Positions 35,872 to 46,532 are shown, counted from the first letter of the stretch. The stretch is DNA of 64,000 nucleotides from Pseudidiomarina marina (GCF_003987045.1 NZ_PIPZ01000002.1:62001-126000); one strand, 5' to 3'. A program made the numbers and translations. Notes: generated from the letters alone by a model not told the origin.

Positions 35872-37032
35872 TTAAAGTCCGAAGACGACTTTTTCGCTTG
35901 CGAGCATTTTGCCAATAAAGCGAATAATCAACAAACTCACAATCGCCGTCACTACCCCACTAACCACCAACGGCAACCACTGTAATGCCTCGCCCTTGAT
36001 GATATCGAGCAAAGCTTGGTGCTGCCCGGTTAATGGTAAATAGTAAAGTACTGGATTCTTGAGGCGCGCAAATTCAACGCCAAACACAGCTAACATCGGT
36101 AGCATGAGTAAGAATGAGATGTATGTTTGCGCCTCTTTAAAGCTCTTAGCGCGGAAACTTACAAATAGCTGCAGTGCCGTTGCGAATAATGCAAGCGGTG
36201 CAAGCATCAATACCATTAACAACATCATTGGCCATTCGATTGAGACACTAATCCCAATATTGTGCAGCGGCAGGAACCGGAAAATAATCGGTATCAATAC
36301 CACACTCAGTACGCCGCCGAACATGGCAAAACAACTTGCCGCGAATGCTTTACCAAGTACCAACTGGTGTGAACTTAAGGGTTGCGATAACAATAATTCC
36401 AGGGAATTACGTTCACGCTCACCGGCGCTAATATCAATAGCAACGTTCATGCCTGAGAAGAACACCGACAACAGGATAAAGATTAACACGCTGCCCATGA
36501 GTATGGCTGAGCGAGAACCTTTGGTTGCTGTATCTTGCTTGATGAGATCAATCGGCTGCACCACACGAGGATCAAGGCCTCGCATTTGCATGCGAATAAA
36601 CGAGAGTTTACTGCTATAACCTTCAATGGCTTGCTCAATACGGCGGATATCTGAGCGTTGTTTGGTGGCACTAAAATCAGCGGTTAATGTCACCGGAGCT
36701 GGCGTTGCGCTCGCAATGTCGTCAGCCCAACTTTCACCGATATCGAGTTCTATGGGTTGCTGGCCAGCAGGCCAAGCTTTGTCGCGTTCAACAATACCTT
36801 GTTGTTCTAAATAATTAATCAGTGCCGGCGCGTTTTCTGCCCCTTTTATATCAATTTCAACATCGCTGGGATCAGTCAATTGGCTGATCATCACGTAAAA
36901 AGCAACCGCCATAAGTAATGGGCCGAAAAATGCGTATGACATCGCCGCCATCACTGAGCGTTTATCGCGAATTGCGTCTTTTAATTCTTTACGCCAAACA
37001 ATTCCTATTGGACTGCGAACAGACTTGCTCAT
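35872..37032 (-). CDS. natB: ABC-2 type exporter permease, NatB-like
   Basis: 386 residues. The soluble N-terminus (GIVWRKELKDAIRDKRSVMAA) leads into one membrane segment (about 28-48), a periplasmic domain of about 125 residues, and five or six segments from about 178 to the C-terminus, including VFFSGMNVAIDISAGERERNSLELLLSQPLSS, the hallmark of NatB/ABC-2 permeases. NatAB exports sodium in Bacillus; here the substrate is not known. Start overlaps the ATPase gene by 4 bases. Confidence 0.85.
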   Translation of the reverse strand: MSKSVRSPIGIVWRKELKDAIRDKRSVMAAMSYAFFGPLLMAVAFYVMISQLTDPSDVEIDIKGAENAPALINYLEQQGIVERDKAWPAGQQPIELDIGESWADDIASATPAPVTLTADFSATKQRSDIRRIEQAIEGYSSKLSFIRMQMRGLDPRVVQPIDLIKQDTATKGSRSAILMGSVLIFILLSVFFSGMNVAIDISAGERERNSLELLLSQPLSSHQLVLGKAFAASCFAMFGGVLSVVLIPIIFRFLPLHNIGISVSIEWPMMLLMVLMLAPLALFATALQLFVSFRAKSFKEAQTYISFLLMLPMLAVFGVEFARLKNPVLYYLPLTGQHQALLDIIKGEALQWLPLVVSGVVTAIVSLLIIRFIGKMLASEKVVFGL

Positions 37033-37763
37033 GCAGCGATTCCCTCATCGGTTCCGATTATTTTTACGAACGCTTCTTCGAGCGCTGATTCGCCAGTTAA
37101 CTGACAAAGTTCTTCCGTTGTGCCCTGAGCGGCCACTTTCCCTTTTGCGACCACCACCACTTGGTCACATAGCGCTGCTACTTCTTGCATCACGTGGCTG
37201 GAAAACAAGATACTGGTGCCTTGACTGCGAAGCTCGCGCAACAAATCGCGTAGAATGCGTGTACTCATGACATCCAAACCGCGACTCGGCTCGTCAAGAA
37301 TCAGATGCTTGGGGCGGTGGACAATCGCTTGTGCCAACGCCACTTTCATGCGCTGGCCTTGCGAGAACCCGGTTGCTTTGCGGTCGGCGATAGCGAGCAT
37401 ATCTAAGCGCTCAAGAGCCTCCTGCACGGCTGCTTCACCAGTATCTTTATCAAGACCATGCAGGGCGGCAAAATACGCCACCTGCTCACGCGCCGTCAAA
37501 CGCTCATACAACCCGAATTTATCTGGGAAGATGCCGATGTTTCGACGCGCCTCGAGTGGTTCCTTACTCGCATCGATACCATCAATAAGCGCTTGTCCAC
37601 TATCAGCTTTAAGCAGACCATAGATCGTGCGTAAACAAGTGGTTTTACCCGCGCCGTTTGGCCCTAACAAACCGGTTATTTGCCCTTCAGGGGCGGTAAA
37701 GGTAAGTCCGTCCAATGCGGTGACTTTGCCAAATTGTTTGCGAAGTTCTGTTACTTGAATCAT
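37029..37763 (-). CDS. natA: ABC transporter ATPase, NatA-like
   Basis: 244 residues from ATG 37763 (AAGGT 7 bases upstream). Walker A GPNGAGKTT (about 38-46), Q-loop region IGIFPDKFGLYERLTAREQ, a variant signature FSQGQRMKVALAQA, Walker B LILDEPSRGLD and H-loop LFSSHVMQEV. It powers the permease encoded next to it. The 'PDKFGLYERLTA' region is characteristic of NatA/DrrA exporters. Starts 10 bases after the peptidase gene, forming a three-gene operon. Confidence 0.9.
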   Translation of the reverse strand: MIQVTELRKQFGKVTALDGLTFTAPEGQITGLLGPNGAGKTTCLRTIYGLLKADSGQALIDGIDASKEPLEARRNIGIFPDKFGLYERLTAREQVAYFAALHGLDKDTGEAAVQEALERLDMLAIADRKATGFSQGQRMKVALAQAIVHRPKHLILDEPSRGLDVMSTRILRDLLRELRSQGTSILFSSHVMQEVAALCDQVVVVAKGKVAAQGTTEELCQLTGESALEEAFVKIIGTDEGIAA

Positions 37764-37773
37764 GACGGGTACC

Positions 37774-39273
37774 TTACAAGCCTTTGCCGTTAGCATTCAG
37801 TACAAACGGCAATGGTTTTTGCTGTTGCAAACAACTATCGTCGAGCGCAGCCAAGTCCAATGTATCGATAAATTGCGCAGCTAACTTGTTGGCACAAGTA
37901 TGACCGGCAATTGTGTGCGAGCCATTCGGTGCGATTAAATGACGACTATTTGATAGCGATTGCGCCGCTAAGGCTCCCCAAGTTGGAGGGGTGACAGGAT
38001 CTAGACGACCCGATAACAATAAGCTCGGAATATCGCTTTCTACTGGCTCAAACCAAGATTCAGGACGTGGTGCAGTAGGCCAAACCGAACACATCTCGAT
38101 AAACGCATCGGCAGTACGACTACCAATGAAGTCATTATCGCCGTCTTGCGCTAGCAGTTTATCGGTAGCTCGTGGCAGGTCTTCACTACACAGCACCGAT
38201 AAGGTTAAACCCATATACATTTCTGATTGCGACATACTACTCCCAATCAAACCAACCAGCGGTGTGTAATTACCACGGTGCGTTTCTTGAATGGCGAACG
38301 GAAGCAATTGTCGCGTTACTGGGTGGTAGAGGCCCACCCGCATGACCGAAGTGAAGCGTCCGGCCGTGATTAGAATATCAGTTGGTTCGTTGGTGAGCGG
38401 ATCGTTCACTGTGAGCGGAACGGGATTCGCTTCCAGTTGAGTCAGCGTCTCTGCATAGATGCTCCGCAGACTTGGAAACGTTTTCTCACACGCTGTTGAG
38501 CCCGCACATTGCTCCAGCAATAAATCGAACGAGTCAGCGCCATGTCGACCAAACGGTCCAACAACTACCTCAGGTGGCGCAACTGCGTCCAGCACCGCTG
38601 CGCGGACAGATTCTGGCGCTTCGCGCATATAGACTAATCCAGCGCGGGTTCCATACGAACCACCATAAAGGTTAACTTGTTGATAACCCAAATGTTCGCG
38701 TACCGCCTCAAAGTCGCGAATAGCGTTCACCGTGTGATACTGGGTCAGGTCTTCTTCCGTGTATTGGGCAAGACATTCGCCAGCTATCCGCGAGAGCTCG
38801 ATGTCGTCATCCGCTTTCACTAATTCATCGACCTGACTCAGTTCGCAGCCAAGTGGATTGGATTTTCCGGTGCCGCGTTGATCGATTAACAAAATATCAC
38901 GCTGCTTGCGTACATCGTTGAACATCCGATTTATCATAGCAGCAAGCTCTGTCGCGGCTTGGCCGGGGCCGCCTGCCAAGATCAGTAAAGGGTCCGCTTT
39001 CTTATTCTCACTGACCGCCGGCAACACAGCGTAATTGATAGGAATTTGACGCTGATCTGGTTGTTCGTAGTTTTCAGGCACCATGAGCGTGCCGCACAGC
39101 ACTTGCTCACTAATGTTCTTCAAGTAACATGAAGCGAGCGGCTCCTGCTGCTGCAGTGCCGATTTGGCTTCTTGGGTATCATCTTGAATTGCCGCGAATG
39201 CAGCAGTGGCAGTACCAACGTAGAGTGTTCCCCCTAGCAATAATGCTAGAGCAGATATTCCCTTATTTCGCAT
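37774..39273 (-). CDS. exported alpha/beta-hydrolase peptidase (proline iminopeptidase/TAP-like)
   Basis: 499 residues with an N-terminal signal sequence (ALALLLGGTLYVGTATAAFA). Oxyanion motif LAGGPGQAATEL, DQRGTGKSNPLGC, nucleophile in YGGSYGTRAG (about residue 206), a helical cap, acid in LSGRLDPVTPP and His in NGSHTIAGHTC. This is the tripeptidyl aminopeptidase/proline iminopeptidase group, acting on short peptides in the periplasm. It leads an operon with the NatAB-like exporter, which may mean the exporter handles a peptide or toxic compound, but that is only context. Confidence 0.88.
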   Translation of the reverse strand: MRNKGISALALLLGGTLYVGTATAAFAAIQDDTQEAKSALQQQEPLASCYLKNISEQVLCGTLMVPENYEQPDQRQIPINYAVLPAVSENKKADPLLILAGGPGQAATELAAMINRMFNDVRKQRDILLIDQRGTGKSNPLGCELSQVDELVKADDDIELSRIAGECLAQYTEEDLTQYHTVNAIRDFEAVREHLGYQQVNLYGGSYGTRAGLVYMREAPESVRAAVLDAVAPPEVVVGPFGRHGADSFDLLLEQCAGSTACEKTFPSLRSIYAETLTQLEANPVPLTVNDPLTNEPTDILITAGRFTSVMRVGLYHPVTRQLLPFAIQETHRGNYTPLVGLIGSSMSQSEMYMGLTLSVLCSEDLPRATDKLLAQDGDNDFIGSRTADAFIEMCSVWPTAPRPESWFEPVESDIPSLLLSGRLDPVTPPTWGALAAQSLSNSRHLIAPNGSHTIAGHTCANKLAAQFIDTLDLAALDDSCLQQQKPLPFVLNANGKGL

Positions 39274-39364
39274 GATTTGTTATCCGGTTGTAACAACTGT
39301 GCTCAGTCTATCCTTTCTATGGGGTAGGTGGAAAGCAACAAACTGTAAAAGTTTGTTTTTGTTT

Positions 39365-39775
39365 TTACTGGGATACTTGCTGCAGCCGTTCTTCAATCGC
39401 TTGACGTATCGTGTTTTGTTCCGGCAATTGCCGAATCCAATTTGCATCGCCAACCTCATATAAGTCATCGATGAGTACACTATGCGCGATAAAGCGGCCA
39501 ATATCAAAAGAGCCGTTACGCTGAGCGAATTGAATCATGGTTTCGCCGTTACAACGAACGCGCGGGTAGATATCACGAATGCGTAAGCGATATTCGCGTA
39601 ATTTATTGCGGAAATCGTATGAATTGTTATGACGAATTTGGCTACAAAACAACAATGCCATGTCATCGCCAAAGCTACTCAGCATAGGCTGTGCGCCAAC
39701 TGACCCACTGGCTAGAACTAACGCTGCACTCAATGTTGTCACGAAGCCCTTTCGAGCTGTCCCAAAACCTTTCAT
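39365..39775 (-). CDS. secreted small protein, DUF3718-like
   Basis: 136 residues from ATG 39775 with signal peptide GFVTTLSAALVLASGSVGA. The mature part has a cysteine pair (LFCSQIRHNN...YPRVRCNGETMIQFAQ) that could form a disulphide. The RCNG...FA pattern is what I recall of DUF3718, short exported proteins of Alteromonadales; this is a weak assignment. Its ribosome site is poor. Function unknown. Confidence 0.7.
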   Translation of the reverse strand: MKGFGTARKGFVTTLSAALVLASGSVGAQPMLSSFGDDMALLFCSQIRHNNSYDFRNKLREYRLRIRDIYPRVRCNGETMIQFAQRNGSFDIGRFIAHSVLIDDLYEVGDANWIRQLPEQNTIRQAIEERLQQVSQ

Positions 39776-39891
39776 AACCAATCGCTAAATTATTATTTGA
39801 AAGGTATGTTAACGACCGATATTGTCATTCGCAACGGATTAAAATGTTATAAAGCGCCCTATATTAACGCAATTTCTACACTTTTATTGCG

Positions 39892-40401
39892 CTAGCGGTG
39901 TGCTCCTACACGCTCGTAAACTTCTGTTACAAATGCGTGTGGATTCTTTTCGTCAGCTGGATGCTCAACCGATTCAACAAGTTCCCAGTTCGCTTGAGCA
40001 TGATAGTCAGGAAAAAACGTATCGCCTTCAGTCTCGAGTTGAATCTGAGTAAGGTACAACCGATATGCATGCGGCAAAAACTCTGCATAAACGTGACCGC
40101 CGCCAATGACCATCAACTCTTCAGTATGACCAGCTGTATGCACCGCTTGCTCTGGGCTGTTGACCCAAATCACACCTTGCTCGTCAGTATAGGGTTGCTG
40201 GTATTTGCGACTTAAGACAATGTTGGTACGCCCTGGTAACGGGCGCCCAATCGATTCATAGGTGGTACGCCCCATGACAACGGGTTTACCGAGGGTTATA
40301 CGTTTGAAGTGCTGCAATTCAGCAGGGAGATGCCAAGGCATTTTGCCGTCTTTCCCGATGACGCGATTGGCCGCCATGGCCGCAACTAAAGCGATATGCA
40401 T
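39892..40401 (-). CDS. folA: dihydrofolate reductase
   Basis: 169 residues. FolA reduces dihydrofolate to tetrahydrofolate and is the trimethoprim target. Seen: IALVAAMAANRVIGKDGKMPWHLPAEL at the N-terminus (described in two parts: A-x-x-x-x-VIG and PWHLPAE with the acidic Glu), VVMGRTTYESIGRPLPGR, and VIGGGHVYAEFLP. It supports ThyA, which produces dihydrofolate. It is downstream of obgE on the same strand, separated by a family 3 repeat. Confidence 0.96.
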   Translation of the reverse strand: MHIALVAAMAANRVIGKDGKMPWHLPAELQHFKRITLGKPVVMGRTTYESIGRPLPGRTNIVLSRKYQQPYTDEQGVIWVNSPEQAVHTAGHTEELMVIGGGHVYAEFLPHAYRLYLTQIQLETEGDTFFPDYHAQANWELVESVEHPADEKNPHAFVTEVYERVGAHR

Positions 40402-40423
40402 CTCACCCCCATGAATTCAAAAA

Positions 40424-40559
40424 CGATAATAGCTATTGGATATTAGATATTAGCAATACACAAATACCCGATACATCAATCCTAATATCTAATATCCAAT
40501 AGCTAATATCGAATTCGCAGTTCTAATATCCAATATCCAATAGCTAATATCGTATTTGC
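40424..40559. repeat. ATATTAG-family element (family 3) with doubled right arm
   Basis: Left arm AACGATAATAGCTATTGGAT, centre CAATACACAAATACCCGATAC, then two successive right arms each ending GCTAATATCG (40470-40512 and 40521-40552). It adjoins the obgE stop codon (2 bases) and lies upstream of folA. Confidence 0.8.
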
Positions 40560-40561
40560 TG

Positions 40562-41777
<1,216 letters not shown>

Positions 41778-41844
41778 CAATACTTCATTGTTAGCCGTAG
41801 CTCTTGCTGCGGCGAGATTCAACACCGCGGATGCGGCGAGATTC

Positions 41845-41885
41845 ACCGTAGCTGCGCTACGTCCCGGCGTAGAACGCCGGGCTAC
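41845..41885 (-). repeat. REP-like element after rpmA
   Basis: Minus strand GTAG-CCCGGCG-ttcta-CGCCGGG followed by a variant second hairpin GTAGC-gca-GCTAC. rpmA already stops at TAA 41888-41890; the element's TAG at 41882-41884 is in the same frame two codons on. Degenerate copies of GCGGCGAGATTCA (41806-41844) lie next to it. Confidence 0.75.
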
Positions 41886-41887
41886 TA

Positions 41888-42145
41888 TTATTCAGTTACG
41901 ATGCTAACGTATTTGCGGTTTTTAGGACCTTTCTCCGCAAAAGAAACTTTGCCGTCCGCTAATGCGAACAAAGTGTGGTCACGACCGATACCGACGTTAT
42001 CACCAGCGTGGAATTTAGTACCACGTTGACGAACGATGATGCTACCAGCTAATACTGACTCACCACCGAAGCGCTTAACACCCAGACGTTTACTTTCTGA
42101 GTCACGACCGTTACGAGTTGAACCTGCGGCTTTTTTGTGTGCCAT
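41888..42145 (-). CDS. rpmA: 50S ribosomal protein L27
   Basis: 85 residues with the standard L27 sequence [27 protein letters not shown] and [11 protein letters not shown]27 lies at the peptidyl-transferase centre of the large subunit. 18 bases downstream of rplU in the same operon. TAA is followed in frame by two TAG codons, the second from a REP-like element. Confidence 0.98.
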   Translation of the reverse strand: MAHKKAAGSTRNGRDSESKRLGVKRFGGESVLAGSIIVRQRGTKFHAGDNVGIGRDHTLFALADGKVSFAEKGPKNRKYVSIVTE

Positions 42146-42163
42146 GTGTCGTTACTCCTTCAA

Positions 42164-42475
42164 TTAACCGTTAATACCAGTGATTTTCACTTCGGTGAAC
42201 CACTGACGATGACCTTGACGTTTCATGTGGTGCTTACGACGACGGAACTTGATAATGTTCACTTTGTCTGCACGACCATGGTTGATAACTTCCGCCTTGA
42301 TAGATCCACCAGAAACAAAAGGTGCGCCGATTTTCACGTCGTCACCGTTCGATAGCATTAACACTTGATCGAACTCAACCACATCACCAGTGGCCGCTTC
42401 CAGTTTTTCCAGGCGGACGATTTGGCCTTCAGTTACACGGTGTTGCTTACCGCCACTTTGGAATACTGCGTACAT
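42164..42475 (-). CDS. rplU: 50S ribosomal protein L21
   Basis: 103 residues, exactly the family length, from ATG 42475 ([18 protein letters not shown]); GGAGAAA lies 4-10 bases upstream. Ends with [20 protein letters not shown] and the L21 C-terminus. L21 binds 23S rRNA. The leader contains a GC hairpin ACCCC-TCG-GGGG (about 42491-42503) that could regulate translation. First gene of rplU-rpmA. Confidence 0.98.
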   Translation of the reverse strand: MYAVFQSGGKQHRVTEGQIVRLEKLEAATGDVVEFDQVLMLSNGDDVKIGAPFVSGGSIKAEVINHGRADKVNIIKFRRRKHHMKRQGHRQWFTEVKITGING

Positions 42476-42530
42476 GTCTTTCTCCGATTTCCCCCGAGGG
42501 GTCTTTATTTGAATTAAATTCAGGGCGCGA

Positions 42531-42559
42531 ATTGTACATAAACTCACTGCGTGAGTAAA
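42531..42559 (-). promoter_or_regulatory. rplU promoter with internal inverted repeat
   Basis: Minus strand TTTACT (42554-42559), 17-base spacer, TACAAT (42531-42536). The perfect inverted repeat ACTCAC-TGC-GTGAGT (42542-42556) lies across the spacer and may be an operator. The -35 box directly touches a family 2 repeat starting at 42560. Confidence 0.65.
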
Positions 42560-42705
42560 GAGCGTTATTCGTTATTCGTTATTCGTTATTCGAAACACCA
42601 AAAACGAAAAACCAAAGTCGCCACCACGAGGAGAGAGCAAATACGTCTGCGAATTCTCCAGCGAACCAAACTCACGAATAACGAGTAACGAATAACGAGT
42701 AACGG
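42560..42705. repeat. TTATTCG-bounded element (family 2), forward
   Basis: Left arm with four TTATTCG heptamers, core CGAAAAACCAAAG and GCAAATACGTCTGCGAATTC then TCCAGCGAACC, right arm CGAATAACGAGTAACGAATA. Its core is nearly the same as those at 23328 and 24846. It fills the ispB-rplU gap. Confidence 0.9.
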
Positions 42706-42708
42706 TTT

Positions 42709-43680
42709 TTAAGCGATGCGGTCGACGGCGATGGCGGCGAGCGCGTGCAACGCCTCGCGATATGGCGACGCAGGCAAATGCACCAACTGCTGCTGTGCCA
42801 ACTCGGCTTCTTTTAACGCCCGATTACGCGTGTACTCAAGTGCGCCAGTGCGCTGCATTGCCGCAAGCACCTGTTGCAATTGGTCGCGCCCATCACCTTG
42901 TTCGATCGCGAGACGAATCATAGCCGCTTCTTCATCGTTGCCGTGCCACATGGCATACAACAATGGCAGTGTTGGCTTCCCTTCGGCTAGGTCATCGCCA
43001 GCTTGCTTACCCATGGTTTCGCTATCGGCGGTGTAATCGAGTAAATCGTCAACCAACTGAAACGCAGTGCCTAGATGACGACCATAAGCCGCTAGCGCAT
43101 CTTCTACTTGCTGTGGCTGCTGAGCCAGCACTGCGCCGAGTTGTGTGGCCGCTTCAAACAGCTTACCAGTTTTGCCATAAATAACGTCAAAATAGCTCGC
43201 TTCAGTGGTGTCTGGATCATTGCAGTTCATTAACTGCAAAACTTCACCCTCTGAAATAATATTGGTGGCGTCGGCAAGTATCTTCATCACCTTCATGGAA
43301 TCTAACGTCACCATCAACTGAAACGCACGGGTATATAGAAAATCGCCGACTAGCACGCTCGCTTCGTTACCGAATACTGCGTTAGCGGTTTCTTTACCAC
43401 GACGTAATTCTGATGCATCAACAACATCATCATGCAACAACGTAGCGGTGTGAATAAACTCAATGATGGTCGCGAGGGTTAAATGCCCCTGCCCTTCATA
43501 ATTTACGGCACGTGCGGCGGTTACAGCGAGTAGCGGCCGTAGACGTTTGCCGCCACTGTTCACAATATACAGACCCAATTGATTGATTAGAGCGACATCC
43601 GACTGAAGTTCAGCACCAATCAGCTGGTTTACTCCCGTCATGTCGTCGGCCATCAAGGCGTTGATTTCTGATAACTTCAT
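42709..43680 (-). CDS. ispB: octaprenyl diphosphate synthase (polyprenyl synthetase)
   Basis: 323 residues. Two aspartate-rich motifs: LLHDDVVDASELRRG (first) and FQLVDDLLDYTAD (second), plus GGKRLRPLLAV. It makes the long prenyl chain of ubiquinone. In E. coli ispB is transcribed away from rplU; here it is upstream of rplU on the same strand, with a repeat element between them, suggesting a local inversion or another gene order in this lineage. Confidence 0.95.
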   Translation of the reverse strand: MKLSEINALMADDMTGVNQLIGAELQSDVALINQLGLYIVNSGGKRLRPLLAVTAARAVNYEGQGHLTLATIIEFIHTATLLHDDVVDASELRRGKETANAVFGNEASVLVGDFLYTRAFQLMVTLDSMKVMKILADATNIISEGEVLQLMNCNDPDTTEASYFDVIYGKTGKLFEAATQLGAVLAQQPQQVEDALAAYGRHLGTAFQLVDDLLDYTADSETMGKQAGDDLAEGKPTLPLLYAMWHGNDEEAAMIRLAIEQGDGRDQLQQVLAAMQRTGALEYTRNRALKEAELAQQQLVHLPASPYREALHALAAIAVDRIA

Positions 43681-43742
43681 AGCTTCAGTGTGACTGTTAA
43701 ATTAAGCCAAAGATTGTACACGAATTTCGCTGAAGGGCACAG

Positions 43743-43771
43743 AAAAAAGGCAGGCGCTCGGCCTGCCTTGG
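43743..43771 (-). terminator. intrinsic terminator of the TonB-dependent receptor gene
   Basis: Minus strand AAGGCAGG-ccgagcg-CCTGCCTT followed by T run (43743-43747 region). It lies about 20 bases past the receptor stop. Confidence 0.85.
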
Positions 43772-43791
43772 TGTTTTTCTATCGCAACATG

Positions 43792-46398
43792 TTAGAACTT
43801 GTATTGCGCGCGAAGGTAGTAGTAGCCGCCGTTGACACCCATCGGTGAGGTTGGTGGATACAACGAACCAACAACTGCACTTGCGAACGGGTTCTCATCA
43901 GGGCGGTTATCGAATACGTTCTTACCGCCTATCGCTGCCGTAAAGCTTTCGCTAAAGTCATAGCTAAACTCAACATCGACCGTTGTTTCAGCGCCAGGGA
44001 AGATATCCAAACCACCGCCCGCGTCAACATGGTCTTCATAGTATTTACCGTAGTAATTAACACGAGCTAGCGTACGCATCGCATCGAACCGGTAGTTTGC
44101 TGTGAAGGTTGCACGGTGAGCCGGTAGGTTATCCTCTAACATCTGCACTTTGGCAAGGTTAATGTTGTCTGGATTGAATGAATCAACGGTCGTATCAGTC
44201 CAGTTATATGCCAGGGTGTATTTCATATCACCTTCCCAGAGGTCATGCCCGTAGTTGGCGACAACATCGATACCTTGGGTGGTGGTGTCAAAGTCATTGG
44301 TGAAATACACAACACTGCTATAACTTGCTGCATCGCGAACACCCTGCTCAATGAGTGCGTCACGATCTTCTTGGGTTAATGGAATGGCCGATGTACGGCT
44401 TAGACGGTCGGTCACTTCAATGTTGAAATAGTCGACAGTTAAATAGAGACCATTCTCAAATTCACCGACAAGACCCAAGCTGTAAGCAACTGATTCTTCT
44501 GGCTCTAGTGGTCTACCGCCTTTTAACGCCGCAATTGGGTTCGTCGGTGGCAGCAGTGCTTGATCTTGCAAGGCATCGCCGACAAACGCAGTTGTCACGT
44601 TGATGACATTACTTTGTCCAACTGTTGGCGCTTTAAAACCGGTGCTAACAGCACCACGAAGTGCCCAATCGGCGGTTAATTGCCAGCGCGCCGAAAGTTT
44701 GCCGTTAGACGTTGAACCAAAGTCGCTAAAATCTTCAAGGCGAATGGCAGCACCCACCATGAAATCTTCCGTCAAATAGGTTTCAACGTCGGCATACCAG
44801 GCCCAGTTACCTCGGCTCCACTCGCCGGCAGCTTCAGGCTTGATACCCGGGAAGCCATTTGAGCCAATACCAAAGCCTTGCTCAGTTAATGGACCTACGG
44901 CAAATGATGCTGGATCGCCGGTTTCCTGCTTGAACGTTTCGCGACGATACTCAATACCGGTTGCGAAATTCACGAGGTCGTAAAAGCTGTCAAATTGGAA
45001 GCCTTTACTGAAGTCGAGGTTAAAGTTCTTCTCGAGCTGACTTGCTGCGCCAGGGCTAAAATCAAACGGCGTATCTGGGCCAAGTGATGGGTTCACAGTA
45101 TTGAAAAGTAAATACTCAACCCGTGAATAACCAACGCCAACAGAAACATCATACGCCCAATCGCTTGCTAAATAGCCGTTCGTTCCGGCAACAAACGATG
45201 CATCAGTCACGATACCACCGAAGCGCGGCGTAAAACCGCCTGGGAATAGTTCGTTAAAGGCAAAACAGTTCGCGCCGAGCGGTGTGCTGTTATCTGCAAT
45301 TAATTGATATTCTGGAGAGTCCAGTACATTATCGCCCACTGGCACTTCAGGACATGATAGCCCTTGCCCTACACCATCAAGATCAGCCACTAGCAGCAAT
45401 TGTTCATCTTGATCGTTAAAACCGCCAAAGAATACGCCATCTCGATCATGAGGGTGGCGATAGTAAAAGCCGCCTTCAATTTCACGTTCAGCGTAGTTGG
45501 CAAATAGATAGGCTTCTTTATTGCCGCCTAAATCAAGACCAAAGTTACCCAGCGCCTTGAAATCATATTTGATTTCTGGCGTTCCCCATATTTGCGCTGG
45601 GTCGGCAACAAACGTGTTACCCGCCTCAATTAACGCAGCCGCGTCATCACGTTGAACCGAGCGACTGGTCGCATCGGCTTCACGATATTCGACGCTGAGA
45701 TTCGCGAACCCTCGCTCACTTAACGGCAACCCAATATTACCGCTAATCTGTATAGTGTCACCGTCGCCTTCGGCAGTAGTACCGTAGCGAGCTTCAAGCG
45801 TTCCCCCTTCCGATGCATCATTGAGGACAAAGTTGATCACCCCAGCTATTGCATCTGAGCCATATTGCGCAGCAGCGCCATCACGAAGTACTTCGATTTG
45901 TCGCAACGCTGACGCTGGAATATTGGATATATCTGGTCCTTGAGCGCCATCAGATAAGCCACCGCCAAGAAAGGTGATAACCGCACTGCGGTGACGACGC
46001 TTACCATTAACGAGCACCAAGGTGTGGTCTGATGCCAAACCGCGAAGGTTGGCTGGGCGAACTAACGTCGATGCATCATTGATGGGCTGGTCGTTCACGT
46101 TGAATGACGGTACTACCGTACTCACCATGTTCATCATATCGGTGGAGCCTTGGTCTCGTAACTCATCAGCGCCAACAATATCGAGCGGCACAGCGGAATC
46201 ACCAACTGACCGTGGCGCTGAACGTGTACCCACAACCGCAATACGTTCATCGGCTTGGGTATCTGGCTCAACGCTATCAGCACCGGCTTCTTGTGCGAAT
46301 GATGTGGTAGATAAACTTGCTAAAATTGCACATGCGACAAGAGTTGGTCGAATACCATGTACAGATGGGACTACTTTTTCAATGACAGGTTTTGTCAT
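43792..46398 (-). CDS. TonB-dependent outer-membrane receptor
   Basis: 868 residues from ATG 46398 (GGGGAG 6 bases upstream). Signal peptide ends about residue 36 (SLSTTSFAQ). TonB-box/plug: IAVVGTRSAPRSVGDSAVPLDIV, PSFNVNDQPI, LRGLASDHTLVLVNGKRRHRSA, ALRQIEVLRDGAAAQYGSDAIAGVIN. The barrel ends in YYYLRAQYKF with terminal aromatic Phe. The large group with 'VNGKRRHRSAV' includes receptors for many ligands in Alteromonadales; ligand unknown. I saw no Fur-type box upstream. Confidence 0.93.
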   Translation of the reverse strand: MTKPVIEKVVPSVHGIRPTLVACAILASLSTTSFAQEAGADSVEPDTQADERIAVVGTRSAPRSVGDSAVPLDIVGADELRDQGSTDMMNMVSTVVPSFNVNDQPINDASTLVRPANLRGLASDHTLVLVNGKRRHRSAVITFLGGGLSDGAQGPDISNIPASALRQIEVLRDGAAAQYGSDAIAGVINFVLNDASEGGTLEARYGTTAEGDGDTIQISGNIGLPLSERGFANLSVEYREADATSRSVQRDDAAALIEAGNTFVADPAQIWGTPEIKYDFKALGNFGLDLGGNKEAYLFANYAEREIEGGFYYRHPHDRDGVFFGGFNDQDEQLLLVADLDGVGQGLSCPEVPVGDNVLDSPEYQLIADNSTPLGANCFAFNELFPGGFTPRFGGIVTDASFVAGTNGYLASDWAYDVSVGVGYSRVEYLLFNTVNPSLGPDTPFDFSPGAASQLEKNFNLDFSKGFQFDSFYDLVNFATGIEYRRETFKQETGDPASFAVGPLTEQGFGIGSNGFPGIKPEAAGEWSRGNWAWYADVETYLTEDFMVGAAIRLEDFSDFGSTSNGKLSARWQLTADWALRGAVSTGFKAPTVGQSNVINVTTAFVGDALQDQALLPPTNPIAALKGGRPLEPEESVAYSLGLVGEFENGLYLTVDYFNIEVTDRLSRTSAIPLTQEDRDALIEQGVRDAASYSSVVYFTNDFDTTTQGIDVVANYGHDLWEGDMKYTLAYNWTDTTVDSFNPDNINLAKVQMLEDNLPAHRATFTANYRFDAMRTLARVNYYGKYYEDHVDAGGGLDIFPGAETTVDVEFSYDFSESFTAAIGGKNVFDNRPDENPFASAVVGSLYPPTSPMGVNGGYYYLRAQYKF

Positions 46399-46532
46399 AA
46401 ATTTCTCCCCGATTATTCTTGTTGTTTTGTGTTGTTGTGCAAAAGCGCATAGCACTAAAGTACTAGTCGCTGTATTAAATATCGCCAATTGCTTGAATAA
46501 TACAAGGAGGTTTTTTGATCAAATACCGAGTA

